Numbered from the stretch's first letter, positions 48,208-57,136 are shown. The stretch: DNA of 64,000 bases from Shinella fusca (GCF_014203155.1 NZ_JACHIK010000007.1:62001-126000), one strand, 5' to 3'. Notes: generated by a model from the sequence alone, not told the origin. Made by a program: numbers and translations.

Positions 48208-48921
48208 TCAGGGCTCTTCGTAGAGGCGCTGGCCTTCCCGCAAGGCCGCGTCGAGCCGCCCGCCCTCGGGGAAGATCGACAGCGTTTGCGGCTTCCCGAC
48301 GCCGTCGACGAGCCGCGGACAGGTCTCGGCCGCGCCGAGCACGGTCGTCACCGGAATGACGCCGGCCCAGATCGGCAGGGCGAAATCGTCCTCGTCGTCG
48401 CCGACGCCCTTGGCACGCACCTTGGCGGCCGCCTCCTCGATGGGCATTTCGATGATCGTGGTCGCCTTCGCCTCCTGCGTCGTCAGCGGGCGCAGGAGCG
48501 CGCTGCGGCCGGGATAGAAGCGGTCGACGACGTCGCGCATCGCCTCGATCTTTTCCTCCGGGTCCTCCACCAGCCGCGCCGTGCCGAAGCACATGGCGGA
48601 GCGGTAGTTGGCCGAATGGTTGAAGCCGGAGCGGGCAAGCACCAGCCCGTCGAGATGGGCGACGGTGAGGCAGGCGGGCGTGCCGGCTTTCAAATGCCGC
48701 AGCATGCGGCTGGCGGACGAGCCGTGCCAGTAGAGCGTGTCGCCCCGGCGCCAGAACAGCGTCGGTGTCGCATAGGGCTGGCCGTCGATGACATAGGCGA
48801 CATGGCAGAGCATGGCGGCATCGAGGACGGCGTGGACGGCGGCGCGGTCGTAGCTGGCGCGCTCGTGGAGGCGCTTGACGCGGTTGCGCGGGGTGACGGG
48901 GTAGGCGGTATCGGCGGTCAT
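48208..48921 (-). CDS. Pyridoxamine 5'-phosphate oxidase-like flavin protein
   Basis: A 237-aa split-barrel FMN-binding protein. The N-terminal phrase TPRNRVKRLHERASYDRAAV and HLDGLVLARSGFNHSANYRS match the PNPOx-related family often found beside MocR regulators. The start ATG 48921 follows GAGAAAGGC; ATG 48954 is an alternative. It is divergent from the MocR/PdxR-type regulator at 48963, which suggests vitamin B6-dependent control. True PdxH activity is not shown. Confidence 0.85.
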   Translation of the reverse strand: MTADTAYPVTPRNRVKRLHERASYDRAAVHAVLDAAMLCHVAYVIDGQPYATPTLFWRRGDTLYWHGSSASRMLRHLKAGTPACLTVAHLDGLVLARSGFNHSANYRSAMCFGTARLVEDPEEKIEAMRDVVDRFYPGRSALLRPLTTQEAKATTIIEMPIEEAAAKVRAKGVGDDEDDFALPIWAGVIPVTTVLGAAETCPRLVDGVGKPQTLSIFPEGGRLDAALREGQRLYEEP

Positions 48922-48962
48922 GCGGGGCTTGCCTTTCTCGAACGGTGCCGCCATGGTGCGCC

Positions 48963-50384
48963 ATGGCATTGGATCGGAAAAGCACCAATAATGATGAAAA
49001 AATCCGGACCAATCGTCCGGATTGGTCGGCGCTCGTGCCCGTGCTGCCCGAAGCGGGCGGGCGCACGCCGGCGCTCTACCGGGAACTGCGGCGGCTGATC
49101 GAGACGGGCGCGGTGCCGCCCGGCAGCAAGCTGCCGCCGACGCGCGATCTCGCCCGGCGGCTGAAGGTCTCGCGCGGCAGCGTGGTCGCCGCCTTCGAGA
49201 CGCTGATCGCCGAGGGCTACGCCGTTGCGCGCACCGGCGCCGGCACCTTCGTCGCCGACCGCGTGCCCAGCCTGAAGCCGGCCGCGCCCATTGCTGCGGA
49301 AAGCGCGGCACCGAGGCCGCCGCTGCCGGGCACGCTCGGCGTCGCCATGGCCGATGCGCGTACGCTCGGCCTCTTCCGCACGCTGCTGGCGCGCCACCTC
49401 GCCCGTCCGGGGCCGGAGCATTTCTCCTATGGCGACCCGCGCGGCGGCGCGGGCCTGCGCGAGGCGGTCGCGGCCTATCTGCGGCAGGCGCGGGGCGTGC
49501 GCTGCGAGGCGCGCTCGGTGGTCGTCACCACCGGCACGCAGCAGGGCATCGACCTCTTCATCCGCACGGCGCTTTCCCCCGGCGACCGGGTGATGATCGA
49601 GGATCCCTGCTATCCGAGCGCCCGCGCCGCCTTTTTGGGCAGCGGCCTTGCCGTCTCGGGCCTTGCCGTGGACGGCGAGGGGGCGGATATCGCGAAGGCG
49701 GTGCCCGGCGCGCGCGCCGTCTATGTCACGCCCTCGCACCAGTTCCCGCTCGGCGTGACGATGAGCATGCGCCGGCGCCTCGCCCTCATCGACTGGGCGC
49801 GCGAGACGGGCGGCTGGATCGTCGAGGACGACTACGACAGCGAGTTCCGCTTCGCCGGCCCGCCGCTCGCCGCCATGCAGGGCATGGACGGCAGCGGCCG
49901 GGTCGTCTATCTCGGTACCTTCTCCAAGGTGCTCTTCCCCGGCCTGCGGCTCGGCTATGCCGTGATTCCCGACGCGCTGCTCGAACCGCTCGTGGCGCTG
50001 CGCGCGCGCAGCGACCGCGGCCCGCCGACCCTGCCCGAGGCGGCGCTGGCCGATCTTCTCCGCGAGGGCCATTTCGCCGCCCATCTGCGCCGGGCGCGGC
50101 GGCGCGCCGAAGCCGCGCGCGATGCGCTGGTGGCCGGGCTCAGGACGGCGGGAGACCTCACGGTGGACGTGCCGGACCAGGGCCTCCACCTCGTCGCCGG
50201 CCTGCCCGCCGCGCTCGATGACGTGGCTGCGGTGGAGATGGCGCGGATGGCGGGGCTCGGCGCGCGGGCGCTGTCGGCCATGGCGGTCACCGGGCCGGCG
50301 CGGCAGGGCCTCGTCGTCGGCTTTTCCGGCTTTGCGCCGGAGGTGCTGCATGCCGCTGCGGCGCGGTTCGCCGCGATGGTCTAG
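48963..50384 (+). CDS. MocR/PdxR family regulator (GntR HTH fused to aminotransferase domain)
   Basis: A 473-aa regulator. The GntR winged helix (about 45-105) reads LPPTRDLARRLKVSRGSVVA. The class I aminotransferase-like domain carries the PLP-binding Lys in LGTFSKVLFPGLRLGY and the PLP-site Asp-Tyr in EDDYDSEFRF. MocR proteins sense PLP and control B6 genes or nearby enzymes. The reading frame from 48963 is AT-rich to about 49030 and contains an inverted repeat (49007-49027), so the true start could be later. Its stop interlocks with the stop of the converging gene. Confidence 0.92.
   Translation: MALDRKSTNNDEKIRTNRPDWSALVPVLPEAGGRTPALYRELRRLIETGAVPPGSKLPPTRDLARRLKVSRGSVVAAFETLIAEGYAVARTGAGTFVADRVPSLKPAAPIAAESAAPRPPLPGTLGVAMADARTLGLFRTLLARHLARPGPEHFSYGDPRGGAGLREAVAAYLRQARGVRCEARSVVVTTGTQQGIDLFIRTALSPGDRVMIEDPCYPSARAAFLGSGLAVSGLAVDGEGADIAKAVPGARAVYVTPSHQFPLGVTMSMRRRLALIDWARETGGWIVEDDYDSEFRFAGPPLAAMQGMDGSGRVVYLGTFSKVLFPGLRLGYAVIPDALLEPLVALRARSDRGPPTLPEAALADLLREGHFAAHLRRARRRAEAARDALVAGLRTAGDLTVDVPDQGLHLVAGLPAALDDVAAVEMARMAGLGARALSAMAVTGPARQGLVVGFSGFAPEVLHAAAARFAAMV
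49007..49027. promoter_or_regulatory. Candidate MocR operator (inverted repeat)
   Basis: GACCAAT (49007-49013) and ATTGGTC (49021-49027) are perfect 7-base inverted arms with a 7-base spacer. The overlapping direct repeat TCCGGACCAATCG / TCCGGATTGGTCG adds to it. It lies in an AT-rich island between the divergent oxidase and the regulator's conserved domain, fitting autoregulation, although it falls inside the annotated coding region. Confidence 0.5.
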
Positions 50385-51106
50385 GCGACGCGGCGGGCCT
50401 TGCCGGCGGCGATGGTCGCCACCCAGGCGCGGGCGAGCGCAAGGCCGGTGGCGTCGGCCGCCGGGCCCATTTCGGCGGCGTGGATTTCGCGCTGGTCGAT
50501 CCAGCCGGGCGCAGTCTCGGCCATTACGGCGGGGAAGGTCCGCGCCCATTCGTCGACCACCGGGCGGCTCGCCTCGAAATGGAACTGCGTGCCGTAGACG
50601 GCGCGGCCGATGCGGAACGCCTGGTTCTCCGCCGCCGGGTTCGCGGCAAGACGCACGGCGCCCTCGGGCAGGGTGAAGGTGTCGCTGTGCCACTGGAAGA
50701 TCGGGAAGGCGCCGGCGGCGGCCGACAGGACGGGATCGCCCGCGCCGTCCGGCGTCAGGGCGACGCTGCACCAGCCGAATTCCGGCGCCGCGCCGATCAG
50801 GTTCTCCGCGCCGTAGGCCCGGGCCAGCAACTGGCTGCCGAGGCAGACGCCGAGCACCGACTTGTCGGCATCGCCGAAGCGGCGCATCAGCGCGGCGAGC
50901 GCCGGCAGATAGGCATGGCGCTCGTCGTCGCGGGCATTCTGCGGCCCGCCCATGACGACGATGGCGTCGTGGCCGGCATCGTCCGCCGGCAGGGCCTCGC
51001 CCGCATGGGGGCGGCAGATGTCGAGTTCGGCGCCCGCTTCGTCAAGGGCGATGCCGATCTGCCCGAGCAGCGTCACCCTGTCGTTTTCCACCACCAGAAC
51101 CCGCAT
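50381..51106 (-). CDS. Class I glutamine amidotransferase family protein
   Basis: A 241-aa triad amidotransferase. The nucleophile is in VLGVCLGSQLLA, with catalytic His and Glu in YGTQFHFEAS. The start of the fold is MRVLVVENDRVTLLGQIGIA. It is GMP-synthase-like and probably hydrolyses a gamma-glutamyl amide; the partner is unknown. ATG 51106 is preceded by AGAAGGAGAGACGG. Its stop codon interlocks with that of the converging MocR gene (CTA/TAG at 50381-50384). Confidence 0.88.
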   Translation of the reverse strand: MRVLVVENDRVTLLGQIGIALDEAGAELDICRPHAGEALPADDAGHDAIVVMGGPQNARDDERHAYLPALAALMRRFGDADKSVLGVCLGSQLLARAYGAENLIGAAPEFGWCSVALTPDGAGDPVLSAAAGAFPIFQWHSDTFTLPEGAVRLAANPAAENQAFRIGRAVYGTQFHFEASRPVVDEWARTFPAVMAETAPGWIDQREIHAAEMGPAADATGLALARAWVATIAAGKARRVA

Positions 51107-51201
51107 CCGTCTCTCCTTCTGCCCGTCGCGCGAGACAACCACGCCGCCCGGCCGCGTTCAAGTGTCCCGGATGGAATAGGGCGGTGGTGTGCCGTGGGGC
51201 G

Positions 51202-51231
51202 TGGATCCTCGGGTCAAGCCCGAGGATGACG
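51202..51231 (-). repeat. Palindromic repeat copy (inverted)
   Basis: Reads ATCCTCGGG-TCAAG-CCCGAGGAT, the inverse of the palindrome at 15348-15370. With the copy at 51311-51340 it brackets 79 bases, and flanking bases (GTGTGCCGT..GTGGATCC) are also repeated in inverted form. Confidence 0.8.
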
Positions 51232-51310
51232 GAGAGGGGGAGAGGCTGCCCGTGCATCAAGCGACAGCATGCGGAACCGCTGCTTCCGTCCGCCATACCT
51301 TTCTTCTTTC

Positions 51311-51340
51311 GTCATCCTCGGGCTTGACCCGAGGATCCAC
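51311..51340 (+). repeat. Palindromic repeat copy (direct)
   Basis: Reads ATCCTCGGG-CTTGA-CCCGAGGAT, identical in core to 15348-15370. It lies just after the stop of the fucU-like gene. The two copies at 51202 and 51311 face each other and extend to a larger inverted repeat covering about 51181-51365. Confidence 0.8.
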
Positions 51341-51365
51341 ACCGCACGGCACGCCGCCGCTGGCG

Positions 51366-51794
51366 TCAGGGGTAGATCACGCCCTTGCGCAGGATGATGT
51401 TGGCGTAGAGCCGCGGCTCGCTTGTCTGCACCAGCGTATGGGCGGCGCGCACGCGGTTGTAGAAATCCGCGCCGACGAGGGGCACGACATTGCGGTCCGG
51501 TTCGTGGCGGGCGCAGCAGTCGATCATCTCGCGGTGGACGGGCTCCAGCCGGTCACGCTCCTGGCGGAAGGTGGAGCGGAAGATCGCCTCCTCGACGAAA
51601 TCGTCGACGGGCATCACCGAGAGGATGGCGTTCAGCACGGGAAGCAGCGTCACACCGTCGAGGCGGATCAGCCTACGGGCATGCTCGACGCCGGGATAGT
51701 TGCCGTCGACGATGGCGATCTCGTCGCCGTGGCCCATGGCGCGCAGCGTGGCGAGCAGTTCGGGGCTCAGGATGGGATCGATCCCTTTCAGCAT
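51366..51794 (-). CDS. RbsD/FucU-type sugar mutarotase
   Basis: A 142-aa protein that interconverts sugar anomers. It starts [20 protein letters not shown] and has the family His/Asp site in GHGDEIAIVDGNYPG. The C-terminus RLYANIILRKGVIYP matches the FucU/RbsD fold. The start codon overlaps the stop of the ROK regulator (TAATG), so it is co-translated with it. Beside the frc genes it probably supplies the right anomer for the imported sugar. Confidence 0.92.
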   Translation of the reverse strand: MLKGIDPILSPELLATLRAMGHGDEIAIVDGNYPGVEHARRLIRLDGVTLLPVLNAILSVMPVDDFVEEAIFRSTFRQERDRLEPVHREMIDCCARHEPDRNVVPLVGADFYNRVRAAHTLVQTSEPRLYANIILRKGVIYP

Positions 51795-53023
51795 TAGGCA
51801 AGCTCCTTGAAGAGGACGTTCTGGTCCGGAAGATAGCGGGAGAAGAGCGGCAGGCTCGCCCCGCCGATCGAGCGGGCGCTGCTGCCGACCGCGCCCTCGA
51901 TGACCTCCGGCAGGGTGACGCCCTGCAGGTCGAGCCGGGCGATGGCGGCCTGCGTCGCCGCGACGACCCGCTCGCGCACCCAGCCGGGAAAGCCGCCGTC
52001 GATGACGACGGCGGAAAAGTCGATGACCGAGGCGGAGGCGACGACGGCCTGGGCGAGCGCGGCGGCGCTGTCCTCGATCCACAGTTCCAGCGGCACGCCG
52101 AAATCGATCCAGTCGTCGGGCGAGTACCAGAGCGGCTTGGGATCGATGCCGTGCTCGCGCAGGAGGTTTTCCAGCCGATAGATCGAGGCGATCTTGAGGA
52201 GCTGCACCGTCTGGCCGTCGCGGCCCTGTACGGGCAGCGGGCCGATGGCGCCGGCCGTGCCGGTGCGGCCGGTGAAGAGCGCCGAATTGAGCACCACGCC
52301 GCCGCCGATGAAGGAGCCGATGAAGAGATAGAGAAAATCGGGATATTGCGGGCCGCGGCCGAAGACGAGCTCGGCCGCGCAGGCACTCGTCGCGTCGTTC
52401 TGCAGCACCACCGGATAGGGCACGCGCGCGGCGATTTCCGCTTCGAGATCGAAGCCGCGCCACTGGTCCATCTCGGCCTGCGGCGCGCCGACCTCGCTCG
52501 CCCAGCTCCACAGCTCGAAGGGCGCGGCGACGCCGAGGCCGGCGATGCGGCCGCGCTCTTCCGGCGTGATCGAGGCCTCCAGCTCGGCAAGGCCATCTTC
52601 CACGAAGGCGAGCAGCGGGCCGGGCATGGGATGGGAGAAGCTGCGGCGTACCCGCCGGCGGATGCCGCCGACGAAGTCCATGAGGACGAGGTCGGCGCTG
52701 CGCCGGCCGATCTTCAGGCCGAGCGAATAGACGGCGTCCGGGTTGAGCCGCATCGGCACGGAGGGCTGGCCGACCCGGCCGCGCATCGGCTCGCCGCGCG
52801 TCAGCAGCCCCTCGGCCTCCAGCGCGCGCATGATGACGGTGACGGTCTGGGCGGAAAGGCCGCTGCGCCGGGCGATGTCGGCCTTGGAAAGGCTGCCGTG
52901 CCGGCGCACCAGCGACATGACGAGGCGCTCGTTGTAGGCGCGCACGCGCACCTGGTTGGCGCCCCCGCTCGGGTCGAGGATTTCGGCCGTCGCGGCGGGT
53001 GCCGTCGCGGCATTCTTCGTCAT
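51794..53023 (-). CDS. frcR: ROK-family transcriptional regulator, FrcR-like
   Basis: A 409-aa regulator. The N-terminal MarR/XylR-type winged helix (about 28-85) reads [20 protein letters not shown]. The ROK sugar-kinase-like domain follows ([39 protein letters not shown]). The Cys-rich zinc motif of typical ROK proteins is missing: the position reads [24 protein letters not shown] regulator is known to sit upstream of frcB in Sinorhizobium; the name is based on synteny and family. Divergent from frcB. Confidence 0.9.
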   Translation of the reverse strand: MTKNAATAPAATAEILDPSGGANQVRVRAYNERLVMSLVRRHGSLSKADIARRSGLSAQTVTVIMRALEAEGLLTRGEPMRGRVGQPSVPMRLNPDAVYSLGLKIGRRSADLVLMDFVGGIRRRVRRSFSHPMPGPLLAFVEDGLAELEASITPEERGRIAGLGVAAPFELWSWASEVGAPQAEMDQWRGFDLEAEIAARVPYPVVLQNDATSACAAELVFGRGPQYPDFLYLFIGSFIGGGVVLNSALFTGRTGTAGAIGPLPVQGRDGQTVQLLKIASIYRLENLLREHGIDPKPLWYSPDDWIDFGVPLELWIEDSAAALAQAVVASASVIDFSAVVIDGGFPGWVRERVVAATQAAIARLDLQGVTLPEVIEGAVGSSARSIGGASLPLFSRYLPDQNVLFKELA

Positions 53024-53150
53024 CGTCTCCTCCCGTGCCGTCCGGGCGTCCGGCGCCCCTTCGGTCTTTTATTGGCTGGCATCCGCCTCTTCCACCGGAA
53101 ACGTCACAGCCCGGGCTTTTCGCCCCTGTTTCGTGAAAGCATGCCACATC

Positions 53151-53210
53151 GAATTAATAATTCAACTCGATTTATTTATTGACAGGCATTTCCTTTGGTG
53201 CTCTTTTTAT
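53151..53210 (+). promoter_or_regulatory. frcB promoter and candidate FrcR operator
   Basis: A perfect palindrome, GAATTA-A-TAATTC (53151-53163), is followed by a -35-like TTGACA at 53179-53184 and an AT-rich stretch near 53202-53210 (TCTTTTTAT) 17 bases on. AT-rich palindromes suit ROK (NagC/Mlc-type) regulators. The whole region 53024-53306 (283 bases) separates the divergent regulator and frcB. Confidence 0.5.
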
Positions 53211-53306
53211 CCCCGGAAGCACGGACGGCAGGAGGAGACCTGCGGCCCCTGCGACCGGATGGCCCCAGGAGAGGGGCGCATCCCGTTTTGTCCTTGGGAG
53301 GATCAC

Positions 53307-54332
53307 ATGAAGAAGACCATCGTTTCCGCCGCTCTCGGCGCGCTCGCGCTTGGCGTGGCCTTTGCCTCGCCGGTTTCGGCCGCCGATGTCAGCGCCTGCC
53401 TCATCACCAAGACCGATACCAATCCCTTCTTCGTCAAGATGAAGGAAGGCGCCGAGGCGAAAGCCAAGGAACTCGGCGTCACGCTGAAGGCCTATGCCGG
53501 CAAGATCGACGGTGATTCGGAAAGCCAGGTCGCCGCCATCGAGACCTGCATCGCCGACGGCGCCAAGGGTATCCTGATCACCGCCTCCGACACGAAGGGC
53601 ATCGTCCCGACGGTCCAGAAGGCGCGTGACGCGGGCCTGCTCGTCATCGCCCTCGACACGCCGCTCGAGCCGATCGACGCCGCCGACATGACGTTCGCCA
53701 CCGACAACCTGCTGGCCGGCGAACTGATCGGCAAGTGGGCCGCCGCCACGCTGGGCGATGCCGCCAAGGACGCCAGGGTCGCCTTCCTCGACCTGACGCC
53801 GAGCCAGCCGACCGTCGACGTCCTGCGCGACCAGGGCTTCATGAAGGGCTTCGGCATCGACGTGAAGGACATCAACAAGATCGGCGACGAGGACGATCCG
53901 CGCATCGTCGGCCACGACGTGACCAACGGCAACGAGGAAGGCGGGCGCACCGCCATGGAAAACCTCCTGCAGAAGGATCCGTCCATCAACGTCGTGCACA
54001 CCATCAACGAACCGGCCGCTGCCGGCGCCTATGAAGCGCTGAAGGCCGTCGGCAAGGAGAAGGACGTGCTGATCGTGTCGGTCGACGGCGGTTGCCCGGG
54101 CGTGCAGAACGTCATCGACGGCGTCATCGGCGCGACCTCGCAGCAGTATCCGCTGATGATGGCGGCGCTCGGCATCGAGGCCATCAAGAAGTTCGCCGAC
54201 ACCGGCGAGAAGCCGCAGGCCACCGAAGGCAAGAACTTCTTCGACACGGGCGTCGCGCTCGTGACCGACAAGCCGGCCGCCGGCGTCGAATCCATCGACA
54301 CCAAGACCGGCAAGGACAAGTGCTGGGGCTGA
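53307..54332 (+). CDS. frcB: Fructose ABC transporter substrate-binding protein FrcB
   Basis: A 341-aa periplasmic sugar-binding protein of the RbsB type. The signal peptide (about 1-27) ends VSAAD. It has [20 protein letters not shown], and [20 protein letters not shown] in the sugar pocket, ending DKCWG. Length and order match FrcB of Sinorhizobium, which binds fructose, ribose and mannose. The ribosome site is CTTGGGAGGATCAC. A large hairpin follows the stop. Confidence 0.93.
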   Translation: MKKTIVSAALGALALGVAFASPVSAADVSACLITKTDTNPFFVKMKEGAEAKAKELGVTLKAYAGKIDGDSESQVAAIETCIADGAKGILITASDTKGIVPTVQKARDAGLLVIALDTPLEPIDAADMTFATDNLLAGELIGKWAAATLGDAAKDARVAFLDLTPSQPTVDVLRDQGFMKGFGIDVKDINKIGDEDDPRIVGHDVTNGNEEGGRTAMENLLQKDPSINVVHTINEPAAAGAYEALKAVGKEKDVLIVSVDGGCPGVQNVIDGVIGATSQQYPLMMAALGIEAIKKFADTGEKPQATEGKNFFDTGVALVTDKPAAGVESIDTKTGKDKCWG

Positions 54333-54343
54333 TGCCCTGAAGC

Positions 54344-54368
54344 GCCGGCCCGGCATGACCGGGCCGGC
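54344..54368 (+). terminator. Strong GC hairpin after frcB
   Basis: A 10-bp perfect stem, GCCGGCCCGG / CCGGGCCGGC, with loop CATGA, 11 bases after frcB. Without a T-run it probably stabilises the frcB mRNA 3' end or attenuates, so binding protein exceeds permease. The remaining 250 bases to frcC contain no gene. Confidence 0.65.
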
Positions 54369-54618
54369 CATCCGCCACGGACGGATCGGGTGGCGCGGGC
54401 GAACGGCCCGGCAAACGCACCCTTTGTTTTGACAATCGCGAATAGACGTGGGCACCTTTCCAGGGCGGGGGACGGCGGCGGGCCGCATCCTTCCGCAAGG
54501 GGAGGAGTGGCCGCATGACGCGGCGGGTGCGCGCAAAGCGGCACCGGCGATGCGTCCGTGTATCATTTCATCCGCAGATGCCGCGACGGTCGGCAAACGG
54601 AAGGGGAGGAACAGGATC

Positions 54619-55737
54619 ATGAGCGAGACAACGACGGCCTCGCAGCCCCCGCAGGGCTCGCAGCCCCCGCAGGGTTCGCAACCTGCGCAGGAATTCGAGA
54701 AGGTGCTGACCGGCAGTTCCACGCAGGTCGCGTCCTTCGATACCCACGACAAGACACCCATCCAGAAATTCCAGCATTTCCTCCACGGCAGTCCTTCTGC
54801 CGTGCCGCTCATCGTGCTCGTCATTTCGGTGGCTGTGTTCGGCGTCCTGCTCGGCGGCAAGTTCTTCTCCGCCTTCACGCTGACGCTCATCCTCCAGCAG
54901 GTGGCCATCACCGGCATCGTCGGCGCGGCGCAGACGCTGGTGATCCTGACGGCCGGCATCGACCTCTCGGTCGGCGCGATCATGGTGCTGACCTCGGTCG
55001 TCATGGGCCAGTTCACCTTCCGCTACGGCCTGCCGCCGTCGCTCGCCGTGCTCTGCGGCTTCGCCTGCGGGGCGCTCTGCGGCTATATCAACGGCATCCT
55101 CGTCGCTCGCATGAAGCTGCCGCCCTTCATCGTCACGCTCGGCATGTGGCAGATCGTCCTCGCCTCGAACTTCCTCTATTCGGCCAACGAGACGATCCGC
55201 TCGCAGGACATCTCCGCGCAGGCGCCGCTTCTCCAGCTTTTCGGCGAGAACCTGCGCCTCGGAAACGCGGTCCTCACCTACGGCGTCGTCGCCATGGTGC
55301 TGCTCGTGGCGGTGCTCTGGTACGTGCTGAACCACACGGCCTGGGGCCGGCACGTCTATGCGGTCGGCGACGACCCGGACGCGGCGGAGCTTGCCGGCGT
55401 CAACGTCAAGCGCATGCTGGTCTCGATCTACACGCTCTCCGGCCTCATCTGCGCGCTGGCGGGCTGGACGCTCATCGGCCGTATCGGCTCGGTCTCCCCG
55501 ACCGCCGGCCAGTTCGCCAATATCGAATCGATCACCGCCGTGGTGATCGGCGGCATCTCGCTCTTCGGCGGGCGCGGCTCCATCCTCGGCATGCTGTTCG
55601 GCGCGCTCATCGTCGGCGTCTTCTCGCTCGGCCTTCGCCTCGTCGGCACGGACCCGCAATGGACCTATCTCCTGATCGGCGTCCTCATCATCTCGGCAGT
55701 CGCAATCGACCAGTGGATCAGAAAGGTAGCAGGCTGA
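54619..55737 (+). CDS. frcC: Fructose ABC transporter permease FrcC
   Basis: A 372-aa inner-membrane permease of the RbsC/BPD_transp_2 type. Residues 1-55 are a soluble extension containing a short tandem repeat of SQPPQG. Eight to ten hydrophobic helices follow, with the family phrases AGIDLSVGAIMVLTSVVMGQ and GRGSILGMLFGALIVGVF. ATG 54619 has GGGGAGGAACAGG upstream. It is coupled to frcA (stop-start overlap). Confidence 0.93.
   Translation: MSETTTASQPPQGSQPPQGSQPAQEFEKVLTGSSTQVASFDTHDKTPIQKFQHFLHGSPSAVPLIVLVISVAVFGVLLGGKFFSAFTLTLILQQVAITGIVGAAQTLVILTAGIDLSVGAIMVLTSVVMGQFTFRYGLPPSLAVLCGFACGALCGYINGILVARMKLPPFIVTLGMWQIVLASNFLYSANETIRSQDISAQAPLLQLFGENLRLGNAVLTYGVVAMVLLVAVLWYVLNHTAWGRHVYAVGDDPDAAELAGVNVKRMLVSIYTLSGLICALAGWTLIGRIGSVSPTAGQFANIESITAVVIGGISLFGGRGSILGMLFGALIVGVFSLGLRLVGTDPQWTYLLIGVLIISAVAIDQWIRKVAG
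54643..54694 (+). repeat. Short tandem repeat in frcC 5' coding region
   Basis: Two near-identical 18-base units (54643-54660 and 54661-54678, one mismatch) plus a degraded third encode SQPPQG repeats. The unit length is a multiple of three, so copy changes keep the frame and may vary between strains. Confidence 0.85.
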
Positions 55738-56516
55738 TGGCACAGGAACCCATTCTCTCCGCCCGCGGCCTCGTCAAGCGCTACGGCCGCGTCACCGCCC
55801 TCGACAATGCGGATTTCGACCTCTATCCCGGCGAAATCCTCGCCGTGATCGGCGACAACGGCGCGGGCAAGTCCTCCATGATCAAGGCGATCTCCGGCGC
55901 CATCACGCCGGACGAGGGCGAGATCAGGCTGGAAGGCAGGCCCGTCACCTTCCGCTCGCCCATCGAGGCGCGCAAGGCCGGCATCGAGACCGTCTACCAG
56001 AACCTCGCGCTCTCGCCGGCGCTGTCGATCGCCGACAACATGTTCCTCGGCCGCGAGATCAGGAAGCCCGGCATCATGGGCAGCGTCCTGCGCAAGCTCG
56101 ACCGCGGCGCGATGGAGAAATTCGCCCGCGACAAGCTCTCCGAGCTCGGCCTGATGACGATCCAGAACATCAACCAGGCGGTGGAAACGCTCTCGGGCGG
56201 CCAGCGCCAGGGCGTGGCGGTGGCGCGCGCGGCCGCCTTCGGCTCCAAGGTCATCATCCTCGACGAACCGACGGCCGCGCTCGGCGTCAAGGAAAGCCGG
56301 CGCGTCCTGGAACTCATCCTCGACGTGCGCCGGCGCGGCATCCCCATCGTGCTCATCTCGCACAACATGCCGCATGTCTTCGAGGTGGCCGACCGTATAC
56401 ATATCCACCGGCTGGGCCGGCGGTTGACGGTCATCAACCCGAAGGACTACACCATGTCCGACGCCGTCGCCTTCATGACCGGGGCAAAGGCGCCCTCGGA
56501 GGCCGTCGCCGCATGA
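55737..56516 (+). CDS. frcA: Fructose ABC transporter ATP-binding protein FrcA
   Basis: A 259-aa single-domain ATPase. Walker A is GDNGAGKSS near residues 39-47, the Q-loop YQNLALSP, the signature LSGGQRQGV and Walker B VIILDEPTA. The H-loop is LISHNMPHV. Unlike RbsA it has only one ABC half, so it must act as a homodimer. Its start overlaps the frcC stop and its stop overlaps frcK. Confidence 0.93.
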   Translation: MAQEPILSARGLVKRYGRVTALDNADFDLYPGEILAVIGDNGAGKSSMIKAISGAITPDEGEIRLEGRPVTFRSPIEARKAGIETVYQNLALSPALSIADNMFLGREIRKPGIMGSVLRKLDRGAMEKFARDKLSELGLMTIQNINQAVETLSGGQRQGVAVARAAAFGSKVIILDEPTAALGVKESRRVLELILDVRRRGIPIVLISHNMPHVFEVADRIHIHRLGRRLTVINPKDYTMSDAVAFMTGAKAPSEAVAA

Positions 56517-57136
56517 TATCGCCTGCCACGATCGTGGATGCACTCCAGCGGCGCGCGGGGAACGCGCGCCGCTTCCTCGTCGGTCTCGCCGGCCCGCCGG
56601 CCGCCGGCAAGTCGACGCTTGCCGAGGCGCTGCGGGAAAACCTCCTCGCCCGCGGCGAGAGCGCCGAGATCCTGCCGATGGACGGCTTCCACATGGATAA
56701 CGCCATCCTTGCCGAACGCGGCCTCCTGCAGCGCAAGGGCGTGCCGGAGAGCTTCGACGGCCGCGGCTTCGTCGATATCGTCAACGCGCTGAAGCGGGCC
56801 GAGGGCGAGGTGCTGGTGCCGGTCTTCGACCGCTCGCGCGAGCTTGCCGTCAACGCCGCCCGCGCGATCCCGCTGGAGACGCGCTTCGTCCTCGCGGAGG
56901 GCAATTACCTGCTCTTCAGGGATGCGCCCTGGGACAGGCTCGACGGCGTCTTCGACTTCACCATCTTCGTCGGCCCGCCCTACAAGGTGCTGGAGGAACG
57001 GCTGCGCCAGCGCTGGCTGGGCTATGCGTTGCCGGCGGACGAGATCCAGTGGAAGCTCTACGGCAACGACCTGCCGAACGGAAAGCGCATCCTCGAGAAT
57101 TCCCGGCCCGCCGACCTTCATCTCGACCTTTTCTGA
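56513..57136 (+). CDS. frcK: Kinase FrcK (P-loop, uridine-kinase-like)
   Basis: A 207-aa P-loop protein related to panthothenate/uridine kinases. Walker A is GPPAAGKSTLAE near residues 25-36 and the Asp-containing loop ILPMDGFHMDN follows. In Sinorhizobium frcK is the last gene of the fructose operon, but its in vivo role there is reported as uncertain. ATG 56513 overlaps the frcA stop by four bases. Confidence 0.88.
   Translation: MISPATIVDALQRRAGNARRFLVGLAGPPAAGKSTLAEALRENLLARGESAEILPMDGFHMDNAILAERGLLQRKGVPESFDGRGFVDIVNALKRAEGEVLVPVFDRSRELAVNAARAIPLETRFVLAEGNYLLFRDAPWDRLDGVFDFTIFVGPPYKVLEERLRQRWLGYALPADEIQWKLYGNDLPNGKRILENSRPADLHLDLF

Noticed and set aside
54643-54694. Possible CRISPR-like direct repeat
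   Set aside because: Units are contiguous, in frame and coding within frcC.
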